31,035 bases of DNA from Chloroflexota bacterium (GTDB lineage Bacteria; Chloroflexota; Dehalococcoidia; UBA2979). The notes beneath the pieces were generated by a model. The model was not told where the DNA came from, searched no databases, and saw only the letters and a list, made by a program, of their open reading frames with translations. Of this stretch, positions 1 to 7,723 are shown piece after piece. The position numbers and the translations under genes are program-made. Every line of letters begins with the position of its first letter. Within the stretch, counting starts at the first letter, position 1. Location: assembly GCA_947446155.1 (NCBI GenBank), contig CANFFZ010000010.1:1-31035 (forward strand), in the 5' to 3' direction.

Positions 1-322
1 CCCAGACGCTGATGAAGCGAGCCTCAATCTTCATTTCCTCGCCACGCGGGTTGAGGCGAATGTGCGCGAGGCCGCCCATCACGACGGTGCCCGGGTACGT
101 GCGTACCTCGACACCCTCGACCGAGTAGTTGGTGTACTTGCGACGTCCGGAGCGGAAGGCGTCGAGGAAGAAGTCGCGCGTATCCAGCGTGGCGCTGGAG
201 TGGACGTAGGTGAAGTCGGGCGTCGTGAGGCGGTCGAGGACATCGGCGTCCCCGGTGACGAGGGCGGCGAGCCACGCGTCAGAGGCGGTGGTCACTTCGC
301 GAATGATGTCGGTGGCGGTCAC
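1..322 (-). CDS. NTF2/SnoaL-like (DUF4440-type) protein, 3' end cut by window edge
   Basis: About 107 residues are visible and the C-terminus lies beyond base 1. The GTG start at 322 follows an AAGGAA ribosome site (329-334) with 6 bases of spacing. The protein begins VTATDIIREVTTASDAW and continues with an Asp-rich segment and FTYVHSSATLDTRDFF, then VVMGGLAHIRLN. This is the pattern of the small cone-shaped NTF2-like fold (SnoaL/DUF4440), where an N-terminal helix is followed by 'D(F)xYxHssG' and beta strands. Such proteins bind or isomerise small hydrophobic ligands, but the substrate cannot be read here. It lies 59 bases downstream of the PPOX gene on the same strand, so the two are probably co-transcribed. 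The family call is by motif recognition only. Confidence 0.75.
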   Translation of the reverse strand, partial: MTATDIIREVTTASDAWLAALVTGDADVLDRLTTPDFTYVHSSATLDTRDFFLDAFRSGRRKYTNYSVEGVEVRTYPGTVVMGGLAHIRLNPRGEEMKIEARFISVW

Positions 323-381
323 GCTCGGTTCCTTCTGCCGCTCACGCGGCGCTTGTTGGACGGGAGTCTGCGTGAGTGTTG

Positions 382-798
382 CTATGTCTTGGTGTTGTCC
401 CACGAGGCGATCTTCGCGGGGTGGACGCGGACGTAGGCTGCTCCGGTACGGGTCGTGGTCGGCAGTTGATCCTCGGCGGTGCCACGACGGCGAGCGCCCT
501 CGCGCACGAGTTCGAGGACGGCGGCGGGGTCTTCGACCAGGGTGGCATCCCCTCGGATGACGACACCCTTCAGATCTTTCATTGCGCTACCGGACTCGAC
601 CGTCACGGCGACCTTCGGGTTGCGTGCGATGTTCACTTTCCGCTGGCCTCGCACCGGCAGTACGACGTCCTCGCCCTGGCGAAAGAAGCCGAGTGGCACC
701 GCGTGGGGATAGCCGTCCTTGCCAATGGTGGAGAGCACGGCGTAACCGCCATGCGCATCCAGGTAGGCATTGACCTCGTCAGCTGTCATCTCGGCCAT
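382..798 (-). CDS. PPOX-class (pyridoxamine 5'-phosphate oxidase-like) flavin-binding protein
   Basis: 138 residues starting MAEMTADEVNAYLDAHGGYAVL. The ATG at 798 was chosen because the family begins there and a purine-rich GGGGTGA precedes it; an upstream in-frame ATG at 918 would add 40 Arg-rich, non-family residues. The split-barrel hallmarks are visible: an N-terminal helix, AVLSTIGKDGYPHAVPLGFF, a central VRGQRKVNIARNPKVAVTVE (residues ~50-70) and a C-terminal AAYVRVHPAKIASWDNTK. These are typical of small FMN- or F420-dependent reductases and heme-utilisation relatives. The cofactor cannot be decided from sequence alone. A sigma-70-like promoter lies 40 bases upstream, and the NTF2-like gene follows. 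Confidence 0.85.
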   Translation of the reverse strand: MAEMTADEVNAYLDAHGGYAVLSTIGKDGYPHAVPLGFFRQGEDVVLPVRGQRKVNIARNPKVAVTVESGSAMKDLKGVVIRGDATLVEDPAAVLELVREGARRRGTAEDQLPTTTRTGAAYVRVHPAKIASWDNTKT

Positions 799-837
799 GG
801 TGTCACCCCGTCTACCCGACGCTGAGCCGGGATGCGG

Positions 838-866
838 ATTATGCCACCGCCGTCGAGGGAAGCCAA
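838..866 (-). promoter_or_regulatory. Sigma-70-type promoter for the PPOX gene
   Basis: Reading the minus strand, TTGGCT (bases 866-861) and CATAAT (843-838) are separated by exactly 17 bases. They lie 39 bases before the ATG at 798. This is the closest match to the housekeeping consensus seen in the divergent gap between the PPOX gene and the MFS gene. Confidence 0.5.
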
Positions 867-970
867 TCAGCGGTGCACAACGCGGTCGCCGGAGCGCAGG
901 GCGAGACCCGCGTACCATCTGTTTGCGCCGTCACGTCCCCGAACCCCTTGCAGCCTCATCAGGAGCCCTC

Positions 971-2281
971 GTGCTGTCGCGTCCGTTCGTCGTCCTCTTC
1001 GCCGCGATGTTCGTCGCGATGGCGGGCATCTCCATGGTGTCGCCGCTGCTGCCGGTCTACGTACAGGATGACCTGGGCGGACCGGCAGTCGCGGTCGCTT
1101 TGTCGTTCTCGGGGCTGGCGCTGGCCCAACTCGCGTTCGCGCCATTCATCGGACGTCTCGGTGACACCTTCGGAGCGAAGCGATTCATCGTGCTCGGATT
1201 CGCGATCTACGCGGCCGGGGCGGTCGGTTATCTGTTCGCAACGAATTGGGAGACGGTGGTGGGGTTCCGCATCCTCTCGGGGGTAGGCGCGGCAGCAATG
1301 TTCCCGATGGCGATGGCGTATATCGGCAGGATGGCCCCCGTGGGTGGCGAGGGCCGGTACATGGGTTGGTTCTCGGTCGCGCAGATCGCTGGGTTTGGCA
1401 CCGGGCCACTCTTCGGTGGCGGCCTGCGGGACTTGTTTGGCACGAACTTCGCCTTCGGTGCGATGGCTGTGATGCTCGGCGGTACCGCGTTCGTGACTCT
1501 GCTGCTGCTCCCGCGCGACCGTCCGGAGCCGGCCGCCTTGGCCCTCGAGGGCGCACCTGCCAACGAGCCGAGTCGCGAGCCCGAGGTGGTCGTGCCGTTC
1601 CGGGTGCTGCTCCGCCGACCGGCTGTTCAGGCGTGCACGCTGTCCGTGCTGCTGGTGTCGCTCGCGTGGGGGACGGCCTCGTCATGGCTCGGCGTGTATG
1701 TCATCAGTGATGAGGGGCTGGGGACGGACAGTGCCCTGTTCGTCGGGCTGCTGCTGTCCAGTCGGTCGCTGATCAACGCTATCCTCCAGCCATTCGGCGG
1801 GGGGCTGGCGGACCGCCACAATCGCGTCGTGCTCGTCTCAGGGGGCCTCGTTGTCTCGGGGATTGCGCAGTTCGCGGTGCCTCTGGTCCCCCATAGTCTG
1901 GTCGAAACGCAACTCCTCGGTGACGTTCTGGTGATGGCCCCGTGGGTATTACTCGCACTGGTCATCGCGGGCATGGCCGAAGCGATTGAGTTGCCCGCGC
2001 AGCAGGCGATCCTGGTCCAGGTCGGCCGGAAAGTGGGGATGGGATCCTTGATGGGCCTGAACTCAATGGGGTCGTCCGCGGGGTTCCTCTCCGGGTCGCT
2101 CGCGGGGGCGTACATCAAGTCCGTCTTCGGCATCGAGAGCGTGTTTTACTTCGCAGGCGTCGCCTCCCTGGCCGGGATGGCGGTGTTCGTGTTCCTGATG
2201 CAGCGGGCGGCCGATGAGTTCAGGGACGACATCGATGTTGGCGCAGGGCCGGGCACGCGTGAGGGCTCACTGTCGCTCTAG
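971..2281 (+). CDS. Major facilitator superfamily transporter
   Basis: 436 residues with about 12 hydrophobic helices. The GTG at 971 is preceded by AGGAG (961-965) at 5-base spacing, and the first helix ([20 protein letters not shown]) starts there; the upstream extension of the open frame has no membrane character. The conserved loop between helices 2 and 3 reads [14 protein letters not shown] (about residue 60), a good MFS motif A. A related [14 protein letters not shown] lies in the second half. The central loop (about residues 185-205, [20 protein letters not shown]) is hydrophilic, as expected between the two six-helix bundles. It resembles multidrug or sugar efflux members, but no substrate can be assigned. 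It is divergent from the PPOX gene. Confidence 0.9.
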   Translation: MLSRPFVVLFAAMFVAMAGISMVSPLLPVYVQDDLGGPAVAVALSFSGLALAQLAFAPFIGRLGDTFGAKRFIVLGFAIYAAGAVGYLFATNWETVVGFRILSGVGAAAMFPMAMAYIGRMAPVGGEGRYMGWFSVAQIAGFGTGPLFGGGLRDLFGTNFAFGAMAVMLGGTAFVTLLLLPRDRPEPAALALEGAPANEPSREPEVVVPFRVLLRRPAVQACTLSVLLVSLAWGTASSWLGVYVISDEGLGTDSALFVGLLLSSRSLINAILQPFGGGLADRHNRVVLVSGGLVVSGIAQFAVPLVPHSLVETQLLGDVLVMAPWVLLALVIAGMAEAIELPAQQAILVQVGRKVGMGSLMGLNSMGSSAGFLSGSLAGAYIKSVFGIESVFYFAGVASLAGMAVFVFLMQRAADEFRDDIDVGAGPGTREGSLSL

Positions 2282-2313
2282 CCGCCCTGACACTCCGCCG
2301 TTCCCTTCGTCCC

Positions 2314-3561
2314 ATGCGCGGAACTGATCTCGAACGGCTCTTCGTTTGCCGGGGCATGGGCGTCCTCGTCGTAGGACTGCTCACTGCTTCGTCGGATGTC
2401 CGGACGCACGGCTTTGCCGCGCCCGCGCCCCTCGTTGCCGCCCCTGACACCGACTTCGTGACCCCACCGGACGAGGACGCTCCGGAGTCTGAGGATGACC
2501 CGACCGTCGAGGCCGCGAACTTCACTGTCCCCGATCTCCCGGCCCCCGACCCCTTCGAAGGCGCGAGCGCCGAAATTCTGGAGTCCTGGCGCGTCGCCGG
2601 TCTCGTGCCGGCGATCACGGCGGGCGCCTCAGCCGCACCCGTGCTGCCCAAGGCCGAGCCGGCGCCAGTGCAGTGGGTCTCCGGGCCGCCGCCGGTGCCG
2701 TCCGGCAACGTGCTGGGCATCGCCCACTCGCTCCTCGGCGTCCCCTATGTTTGGGGTGGCAACACCGATGCCGGAATGGACTGTTCGGCCTATGTCAGCC
2801 GCGCCTGGGGACTGACCAGACAGACGACTGACACGCTGCACAAGTTCGCCGCGCCGATCGCGAAGGACGGACTGCGCCCCGGCGACATCATGAACCTGAC
2901 CACCGGGCAGGACCCGCGCCGGTTCGGTCACGTCCGCATCTTCGCGGCGTGGGCGAATGCGGAGCGGACTCGTGTGTGGGTGTACGAGGAGACGCCGCGG
3001 TCGGCTGTGTACCACGCCATCGCCTACGACGACCGGTACACCCCGATGCGTCGCCAGAACATCGTGCTCGAAGCAGGCGAAGCGCCGCTGATCCCGGTCC
3101 CCACGCCGACACCGCGACCCACATCGACCCCGACACCACCGCGCACGCCGTCGCCGACGGCAAGCCGAACGGCCTCGCCGTCACCTACGGCAACACGGAC
3201 GGCTTCGCCGACCGCGTCACCAACGCCGCTCCGCACGCCAACGCCCACACCGTTCCGCACGCCCTCGCCGACCGCGACGCCGTCGCCGACGGCCACACCC
3301 ACGAAGACACCGACACCGACGCCGACCGCTTCGGCGACGCCGATCCTCACTCTGACCCCGAAGCCCTCGTCCACACCGACCCCAACACCGACTCCCGTGG
3401 CAACCCCGAGCGCCACCCCGACCGCCACGCCGACTCCCGCGCCGACCGCGACGCCCACGCCCAGCCCGGCGACGAGCGCAACACCGACCTCAACGCCCAC
3501 ACCGAGCCCGACACCCAGCCCGACGCCGTCGGCCATCCCAACCGCGACGCCGACTCGGTAG
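2314..3561 (+). CDS. Secreted NlpC/P60 cell-wall hydrolase with long Thr-Pro tail
   Basis: 415 residues in three parts. The N-terminus has a short hydrophobic stretch ([11 protein letters not shown], residues 15-25) that looks like a signal peptide; the start may be ATG 2314 or ATG 2356, since neither has a clear ribosome site. A Pro/Asp/Glu-rich linker follows. The NlpC/P60 domain spans about residues 130-250: [20 protein letters not shown] carries the likely nucleophile Cys157, GHVRIF the His206, and a VYEET segment the probable third polar residue. This family cuts peptide bonds in peptidoglycan stem peptides. From about residue 263 to the end the protein is almost only Thr, Pro, Ser and Ala, with no visible sorting signal or final membrane helix. 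The tail may be a wall-spanning spacer. Confidence 0.85.
   Translation: MRGTDLERLFVCRGMGVLVVGLLTASSDVRTHGFAAPAPLVAAPDTDFVTPPDEDAPESEDDPTVEAANFTVPDLPAPDPFEGASAEILESWRVAGLVPAITAGASAAPVLPKAEPAPVQWVSGPPPVPSGNVLGIAHSLLGVPYVWGGNTDAGMDCSAYVSRAWGLTRQTTDTLHKFAAPIAKDGLRPGDIMNLTTGQDPRRFGHVRIFAAWANAERTRVWVYEETPRSAVYHAIAYDDRYTPMRRQNIVLEAGEAPLIPVPTPTPRPTSTPTPPRTPSPTASRTASPSPTATRTASPTASPTPLRTPTPTPFRTPSPTATPSPTATPTKTPTPTPTASATPILTLTPKPSSTPTPTPTPVATPSATPTATPTPAPTATPTPSPATSATPTSTPTPSPTPSPTPSAIPTATPTR
3100..3558 (+). repeat. Low-complexity (ACN)(CCN) repeat coding for a Thr-Pro tail
   Basis: About 450 bases of degenerate 6-base periodicity alternating Thr/Ser/Ala and Pro codons (TPTPT, TPSPT, TATPT units), forming the C-terminal third of the NlpC/P60 protein. 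The period keeps other frames open, producing spurious ORFs on both strands, including a Val-Gly one on the minus strand. Units are imperfect and vary at the third base, which suggests selection at the amino-acid level more than recent DNA repeat expansion. Confidence 0.85.
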
Positions 3562-3567
3562 CGCGGG

Positions 3568-3903
3568 CTACGCCCAGGGCACCACAGCGCACACCCCGGC
3601 CTGCAGCACCTTCGATGTGTGGCCGTGGCCAGTGATGTCCTCGGCGAGCAGCGCGTCGCCCGGTTCCATGATGACGCTAGAGCCGTCTCCCAGGCCGATC
3701 TCCACGCGGGCGGTCAGGTAGAGCATGTATTGCTTGCGCGGCGCCGGGTGGAAGTCGCTGAACCCCACCTCGCGCTTCATGAAGGTGATGCTCTGGGCCG
3801 CGTCGGCCTTCGTCCGGCGATTGTCGAGTTCTGTGAATTCTGGGGCCGTGATTTGGACATGGCTCTCGCCGTCCGCGCCGGTGGTGATGTGAACGATCTT
3901 CAT
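3568..3903 (-). CDS. Small single-domain cupin protein
   Basis: 111 residues, ATG at 3903 with GGAGGA five bases upstream. The sequence MKIVHITTGADGESHVQ is followed by KQYMLYLTARVEIGLGDGSS and then EPGDALLAEDITGHGHTSKV (about residues 80-100). This matches the second cupin motif (PGD...GHxH-like) of small beta-barrel proteins. A first motif with the usual two metal-binding His is weak, so metal binding is uncertain. It is convergent with the NlpC/P60 gene, the stops being 6 bases apart, and divergent from the aldo/keto reductase. No substrate can be named. Confidence 0.8.
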   Translation of the reverse strand: MKIVHITTGADGESHVQITAPEFTELDNRRTKADAAQSITFMKREVGFSDFHPAPRKQYMLYLTARVEIGLGDGSSVIMEPGDALLAEDITGHGHTSKVLQAGVCAVVPWA

Positions 3904-3971
3904 CGGTGTCCTCCGCTTCGGCGGAACTGTAGGCGTTCAGCCACGTGGCGAGGGCCCCCGCCTCTGTGCGG

Positions 3972-3977
3972 TAGTCT
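3972..3977 (+). promoter_or_regulatory. Candidate -10 element (TAGTCT) for the aldo/keto reductase
   Basis: TAGTCT lies 32 bases before the ATG at 4010, ahead of a strong AGGAGGA ribosome site (3996-4002). No recognisable -35 is seen 17 bases further up. Similar TAGxxT hexamers precede the genes at 14231, 19322 and 24295. Confidence 0.3.
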
Positions 3978-4009
3978 GACCGCCGACCCGTACTCAGGAG
4001 GAACCACCG

Positions 4010-4930
4010 ATGGCGACCGGCCTACCCACTCGCACCCTCGGCCGCACAGGCCTCGAAGTCACCACACTCGGCTACGGCGCGATGTCGCTCGACTCGCGCT
4101 TCGGGCGGACGGTCTCGCAGGCTGAGGCGAACGAGGTGCTGAACGCGCTGCTGGACGCCGGCGTGAACTTCATCGACACCTCGCCGGACTACGGGCCGAG
4201 CGAGGAGATGGTGGGCCGTGCCATCGCGGGGCGGCGGAACGAGTACGTGCTGGCGACCAAATGCGGCTGCCCGGTGCAGGTGGAACCCGGGCAGCAGGGA
4301 CATGTCTACACCCCGGCCAACATCACGGCAGCGGTCGAGCAAAGCCTTCGGCGGCTTCAGACCGACCACCTCGACATCGTGCAGTTCCACGGGAGCCCCT
4401 CACGCGCCGCCCTCGACGAGCACGGAGCCGTCGAGGCCTTGAAGGACCTGCAGCGCGCGGGGAAGGTGCGGTTCATCGGCATGTCCGGCACCCTGCCGAA
4501 CCTGCCGGCCCAGATCGACCTCGGCGCGTTCGATGTCTTCCAGATCCCCTACTCCGCACTCCAGCGTGAGCATGAGGCGCTGATCGCCACCGCTCGGGCG
4601 GCAGGCGCCGGCACTGTTATCCGCGGGGGCGTGGCGCGAGGTGCGCCATCCGAGGAGAAGTTGTGGGACATCCGCCGCCTGCCGGAGGTCGCCGAGGAGC
4701 GACCTCGCACGCTGTGGGAGACGGCCGCGTTAGACGACCTGCTGAACAGCGCGAGCCGCATGGAGTTCATGCTGCGGTTCACGCTCTCGCACCCCGACCT
4801 CGACACCACGATCGTCGGCACGGCGAACCCGGAGCACCTGCGCCAGAACCTCGATGCCGCACGCAAGGGGCCGCTGGCACCGGACGTGATGGCGGAGGCA
4901 AAGCGACGTCTGGATGCCGCCGCGGGGTAG
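4010..4930 (+). CDS. Aldo/keto reductase
   Basis: 306 residues, ATG after AGGAGGA at 7-base spacing. The TIM-barrel oxidoreductase signature is complete: RTLGRTGLEVTTLGYGAMSLD at the N-terminus and the catalytic tetrad Asp56 and Tyr61 (FIDTSPDYGPSE), Lys84 (LATKCG) and His127 (VQFHGSP). The C-terminal TTIVGTANPEHLRQNL (about residues 271-286) is the NADPH phosphate and adenine region. The family reduces aldehydes and ketones with NADPH; the length is typical. It precedes the CoA-transferase genes on the same strand with a 107-base gap containing its own candidate promoter, so operon membership is unclear. Confidence 0.93.
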   Translation: MATGLPTRTLGRTGLEVTTLGYGAMSLDSRFGRTVSQAEANEVLNALLDAGVNFIDTSPDYGPSEEMVGRAIAGRRNEYVLATKCGCPVQVEPGQQGHVYTPANITAAVEQSLRRLQTDHLDIVQFHGSPSRAALDEHGAVEALKDLQRAGKVRFIGMSGTLPNLPAQIDLGAFDVFQIPYSALQREHEALIATARAAGAGTVIRGGVARGAPSEEKLWDIRRLPEVAEERPRTLWETAALDDLLNSASRMEFMLRFTLSHPDLDTTIVGTANPEHLRQNLDAARKGPLAPDVMAEAKRRLDAAAG

Positions 4931-4990
4931 ACCGCAATGGCTGCGAACAGATCAGCATCCAGCAGATTCCCTCGCGGCATGCGTAGGGTG

Positions 4991-4996
4991 TATAAC
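4991..4996 (+). promoter_or_regulatory. Candidate -10 element (TATAAC) for the CoA-transferase operon
   Basis: TATAAC matches five of six consensus positions and sits 41 bases before the GTG start at 5038. The -35 is poor: TTCCCT at 4967-4972 with 18-base spacing. Confidence 0.35.
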
Positions 4997-5037
4997 GCCG
5001 CCGATAGCGACTTCAGATTTGCGGAGGAGACACGTCG

Positions 5038-5784
5038 GTGCCTCGACCACGCATTGTTATGTCCATGGATGAGGCTGTCGCGGATTTCGCCGACAACTCC
5101 TCGCTGATGATCCCCGGGTTCGGCCCGGGGCAGCCCACCAACCTGCTCGCTGCCCTGTGGCGGACGAAGGCGACGGGGCTAACGACCATCTCGAACGGGG
5201 TCGGCTTCGAGTCGGCTGACGAGGACCTGAAAGGCCTCGGTGACCTCGTGATGGCCGGACGGGTGACGAAGGTCATCGCGGCATTCACCGCCTCGACGCG
5301 CCCGTCTCGCACCGGAACCGCAGAGGCGCTCGTCGCCAACGGGACGCTCAAGGCGGAACTGGTGCCTCAGGGCACGCTCGCCGAGCGCATCCGCTCAGGT
5401 GGCGCTGGCGTCCCGGCGTTCTACACGCCGGCCGGCGTGGGCACCGAGACTGCGACGGGCAAGGAACACCGCGAGTTCGGCGGCCGGACGTTCGTGATGG
5501 AGACGGCGCTCTTCGCGGACTACGCCTTCATCCGAGCGTGGAAGGCAGACACCGCGGGGAACCTCGTGTTCCGGCGCGCGGCACGAAACTTCAACCCGAT
5601 CATGGCGACCGCAGCGCGGAACGTGATCGTCGAGGTGGAGCAGCCGATTGTGGAGGCGGGCGAGATCGACCCCGACCAGGTCCACGTACCCGGCATCTAT
5701 GTGACCACGCTCGTACGCATCCCCATTGGGGGCGTCCTGCACATCAATCGCGCGAGCGGGATGGCCGTCCGACAGACTGCATAG
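5038..5784 (+). CDS. 3-oxoacid CoA-transferase, subunit A
   Basis: 248 residues; GTG start at 5038 with GGAGGA (5023-5028) upstream. The N-terminal glycine-rich loop MIPGFGPGQPTNLLAAL (about residues 24-40) corresponds to the GGFGxxGxP loop of the alpha subunit. VPQGTLAERIRSGGAGVPAF and TPAGVGTE (about residues 104-130) are the hallmark central segment, and the IVEVEQPIVEAGEIDP region follows. Subunit A binds CoA with subunit B in transfer between a 3-oxoacid or short acyl-CoA and an acid such as succinate or acetate. The actual substrate cannot be read. The subunit B start is 22 bases after this stop, so the pair is one transcription unit. Confidence 0.9.
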   Translation: MPRPRIVMSMDEAVADFADNSSLMIPGFGPGQPTNLLAALWRTKATGLTTISNGVGFESADEDLKGLGDLVMAGRVTKVIAAFTASTRPSRTGTAEALVANGTLKAELVPQGTLAERIRSGGAGVPAFYTPAGVGTETATGKEHREFGGRTFVMETALFADYAFIRAWKADTAGNLVFRRAARNFNPIMATAARNVIVEVEQPIVEAGEIDPDQVHVPGIYVTTLVRIPIGGVLHINRASGMAVRQTA

Positions 5785-5806
5785 TCCCCGCCCGAGGAGG
5801 TCCACC

Positions 5807-6490
5807 ATGGCCGAAGAGAAGCAACCGCTGAACCGCGAGCAGATGGCCGCGGTCCTTGCCCAGAACATGGGCTACGGGTGGATCGTGAATCTGGGGATCG
5901 GCATCCCCACGAACGTCTCCAACTTCCTGACACCGGAACAGGAGATCGTGCTGCACTCCGAGAACGGGGTCATCGGTTACGGCCGCCTCGCTGGCGAGGG
6001 TGAGGAAGACCCGGACATCGTCAACGCGTCGGCGACGCAGTCGGTGACGCTGAACCCGGGCGCGGCGATCGTCCACCACGCCGACTCCTTCAACGTGATT
6101 CGCCGCGGGATGATCGACGTCACCTGCCTCGGTGCCTACCAGGTCGCGCCGGACGGCTCGTTCGCGAACTGGAAGATCACGACGGAGCCGTGGAACAACC
6201 TCGGCGGCATCGGTGGTGCGATGGACCTCGCCTCGAGTGCGAAGCAGATCTACCTCGCGATGGACCACCAGACGCGCGACGGTGAGCCTCGACTACTCGA
6301 GAAGTGCTCGCTGCCGGTAACCGCGCCATCGGGTGTGACGCTTGTGGTGACAAACTTGGCCGTTGTTGCAGTGCGGAACGGCAAGTTCATCCTGGAACAG
6401 CACGCTCCGGGGTATTCCGCCGAGGACATTCAGGCGGTCACGGGCGCCCCGCTGGAGATCAGCCCGGACTTCCGCCGGGTCTCCGTCTAG
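5807..6490 (+). CDS. 3-oxoacid CoA-transferase, subunit B
   Basis: 227 residues. The ATG at 5807 is preceded by GAGGAGG with 5 bases of spacing; an in-frame ATG at 5726 lies inside subunit A and is not used. The catalytic glutamate is Glu52 in the motif SENGVIGYGR, which forms the covalent glutamyl-CoA thioester in this family. LGIGIPTNVSNFL (residues 29-41) is the expected loop just before it. GMIDVTCLGAYQVAPDGSFAN and GGAMDLAS (about 104-145) are standard beta-subunit segments. It completes the enzyme with the upstream subunit and is followed by a clear terminator. Confidence 0.92.
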   Translation: MAEEKQPLNREQMAAVLAQNMGYGWIVNLGIGIPTNVSNFLTPEQEIVLHSENGVIGYGRLAGEGEEDPDIVNASATQSVTLNPGAAIVHHADSFNVIRRGMIDVTCLGAYQVAPDGSFANWKITTEPWNNLGGIGGAMDLASSAKQIYLAMDHQTRDGEPRLLEKCSLPVTAPSGVTLVVTNLAVVAVRNGKFILEQHAPGYSAEDIQAVTGAPLEISPDFRRVSV

Positions 6491-6512
6491 TCTCGTTCGT
6501 TCGGACAGCAGG

Positions 6513-6540
6513 AGGGCGCCCTTGCGGGCGCCCTTCATGT
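6513..6540 (+). terminator. Rho-independent terminator after the CoA-transferase genes
   Basis: A perfect 9-bp stem (AGGGCGCCC, 6513-6521, with GGGCGCCCT, 6526-6534) closed by a TTGC tetraloop and followed by TCATGTTT. It lies 22 bases after the subunit B stop and separates the operon from metH. The T-run is short. Confidence 0.75.
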
Positions 6541-6617
6541 TTGGTTCAACGAGGTGGGCGCAACGCTCGGAGACCGAATGAAGCGCCGCGAGCCTGGCTT
6601 GGAGCGCCTGATGTAGT

Positions 6618-6646
6618 TTGGGTGTCACATCCGCTCCGGGTATCAT
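6618..6646 (+). promoter_or_regulatory. Promoter of the split metH operon, predicted leaderless
   Basis: TTGGGT (6618-6623), 17-base spacer, TATCAT (6641-6646). The ATG of the first metH ORF is at 6653, only 6 bases after the -10 hexamer, about where transcription should begin. There is no ribosome-binding site upstream. A leaderless mRNA is therefore expected. Confidence 0.5.
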
Positions 6647-6652
6647 GGTCAT

Positions 6653-7723
6653 ATGCCGAACCACGCTCGAACTGCCCGGATTCACGCACTCCACGAGGCG
6701 CTCGCGGAGCGCGTCGTGGTGCTCGACGGGTCGTGGGGGGTGCTGATCCAGGGGTTCGGCCTCAGCGAGGCGGACTTCCGAGGTGAACGGTTCAAGAACT
6801 GGCGGTCTGACCTCAAGGGGAACACCGACCTCCTGAACCTCACCCGGCCCGACATCGTGTCCGGGATCCACGAGCGATACCTCGAGGCAGGGGCGGAGAT
6901 CACCTCGACGAACACGTTCACGGCGACGCGGATCGCGCAGGCGGACTACCGAATGAGCGACCTCGCCGAGGAGATGAACCGCGAGGGTGCCCGACTGGCG
7001 CGCGAGGCCGCCGACGCATTCACCGCCCGCGACGGACGCCCTCGGTGGGTGGCGGGCGCGCTCGGACCGACGAACCGCACCGCCTCGATCTCGCCGGACG
7101 TGGACGACGCCGCTGCGCGCAATGTGACCTTCGAGGAGCTGCGCGAGGCCTACTACGAAGAGGCCCGAGGGCTGGTCGACGGCGGCGCGGACATCCTGCT
7201 CGTGGAGACCGTGTTCGACACGCTGAACGCGAAGGCGGCGCTTTTCGCCATCGACGAGTTGTTCGAGGCGATGGGCGAGCGACTGCCAGTCATCGTGAGT
7301 GGGACGATCACCGACCTGTCGGGGCGCACACTCTCCGGACAGACTGCCGAGGCGTTCTGGACGTCGATCAAGCACGTGCGGCCGTTAGCCGTCGGGTTGA
7401 ACTGCGCCCTGGGGCCGAAGGAACTGCGACCATACGTCGCGGAACTGTCGCGGGTCGCGGACGTGCCGGTGTCGGTCTACCCGAATGCTGGGCTGCCCAA
7501 TCCCTTCGGGGGCTACGACGAGACGCCCGAGTCGATGGCGGCAGCCCTCGGCGGGTGGGCACGCGACGGCCTCGTGAACATCGTGGGCTCGTGCTGCGGC
7601 AGCACGCCTGACCACACGCGTGCGATCGCGGAGGCCGTCCGAGGCCTCCCACCGCGCGTGGTGCCGCAGATCACGCCGGCACTGCGGCTGTCCGGGCTCG
7701 AAGCGGTGGAGATCGGCGGCTAG
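6653..7723 (+). CDS. metH: Methionine synthase, N-terminal homocysteine-binding part (split MetH)
   Basis: 356 residues matching the zinc-dependent homocysteine S-methyltransferase barrel. Visible landmarks are [17 protein letters not shown] near residue 22, [17 protein letters not shown] (about 180-196), Cys251 in GLNCALGP and the pair Cys314-Cys315 in [11 protein letters not shown]; these three cysteines are the zinc ligands. The end [10 protein letters not shown] matches the segment that in ordinary MetH leads straight into the folate domain. Here a TAG stop (7721-7723) intervenes, and the next codon is the ATG of the second ORF in the same frame. The protein could also be read as a stand-alone homocysteine methyltransferase, but the contiguity with the other MetH domains argues for a split MetH. 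Confidence 0.9.
   Translation: MPNHARTARIHALHEALAERVVVLDGSWGVLIQGFGLSEADFRGERFKNWRSDLKGNTDLLNLTRPDIVSGIHERYLEAGAEITSTNTFTATRIAQADYRMSDLAEEMNREGARLAREAADAFTARDGRPRWVAGALGPTNRTASISPDVDDAAARNVTFEELREAYYEEARGLVDGGADILLVETVFDTLNAKAALFAIDELFEAMGERLPVIVSGTITDLSGRTLSGQTAEAFWTSIKHVRPLAVGLNCALGPKELRPYVAELSRVADVPVSVYPNAGLPNPFGGYDETPESMAAALGGWARDGLVNIVGSCCGSTPDHTRAIAEAVRGLPPRVVPQITPALRLSGLEAVEIGG

Noticed and set aside
3100..3558. Possible CRISPR or tandem-repeat array
   Set aside because: The repetition is a degenerate hexamer within an open coding frame, with no conserved repeat-spacer structure.
2949..3635. ORFs on both strands over the Thr-Pro repeat
   Set aside because: The 6-base codon periodicity keeps several frames open; none has a family motif and the composition is purely repeat-driven.
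4010..6490. Degradation gene cluster made of the aldo/keto reductase and CoA-transferase
   Set aside because: Only three genes, with a 107-base gap and separate promoter candidate; no thiolase, dehydrogenase or regulator accompanies them, so a pathway cannot be claimed.
6491..6652. Possible cobalamin or SAM riboswitch before metH
   Set aside because: No B12-box-like or SAM-riboswitch core was found; the interval holds a terminator and a promoter placed too close to the ATG for a leader.
6293..7375. 360-codon minus-strand open frame opposite metH
   Set aside because: Antisense to the homocysteine domain, with Arg/His/Val-rich composition typical of reverse frames of high-GC genes.
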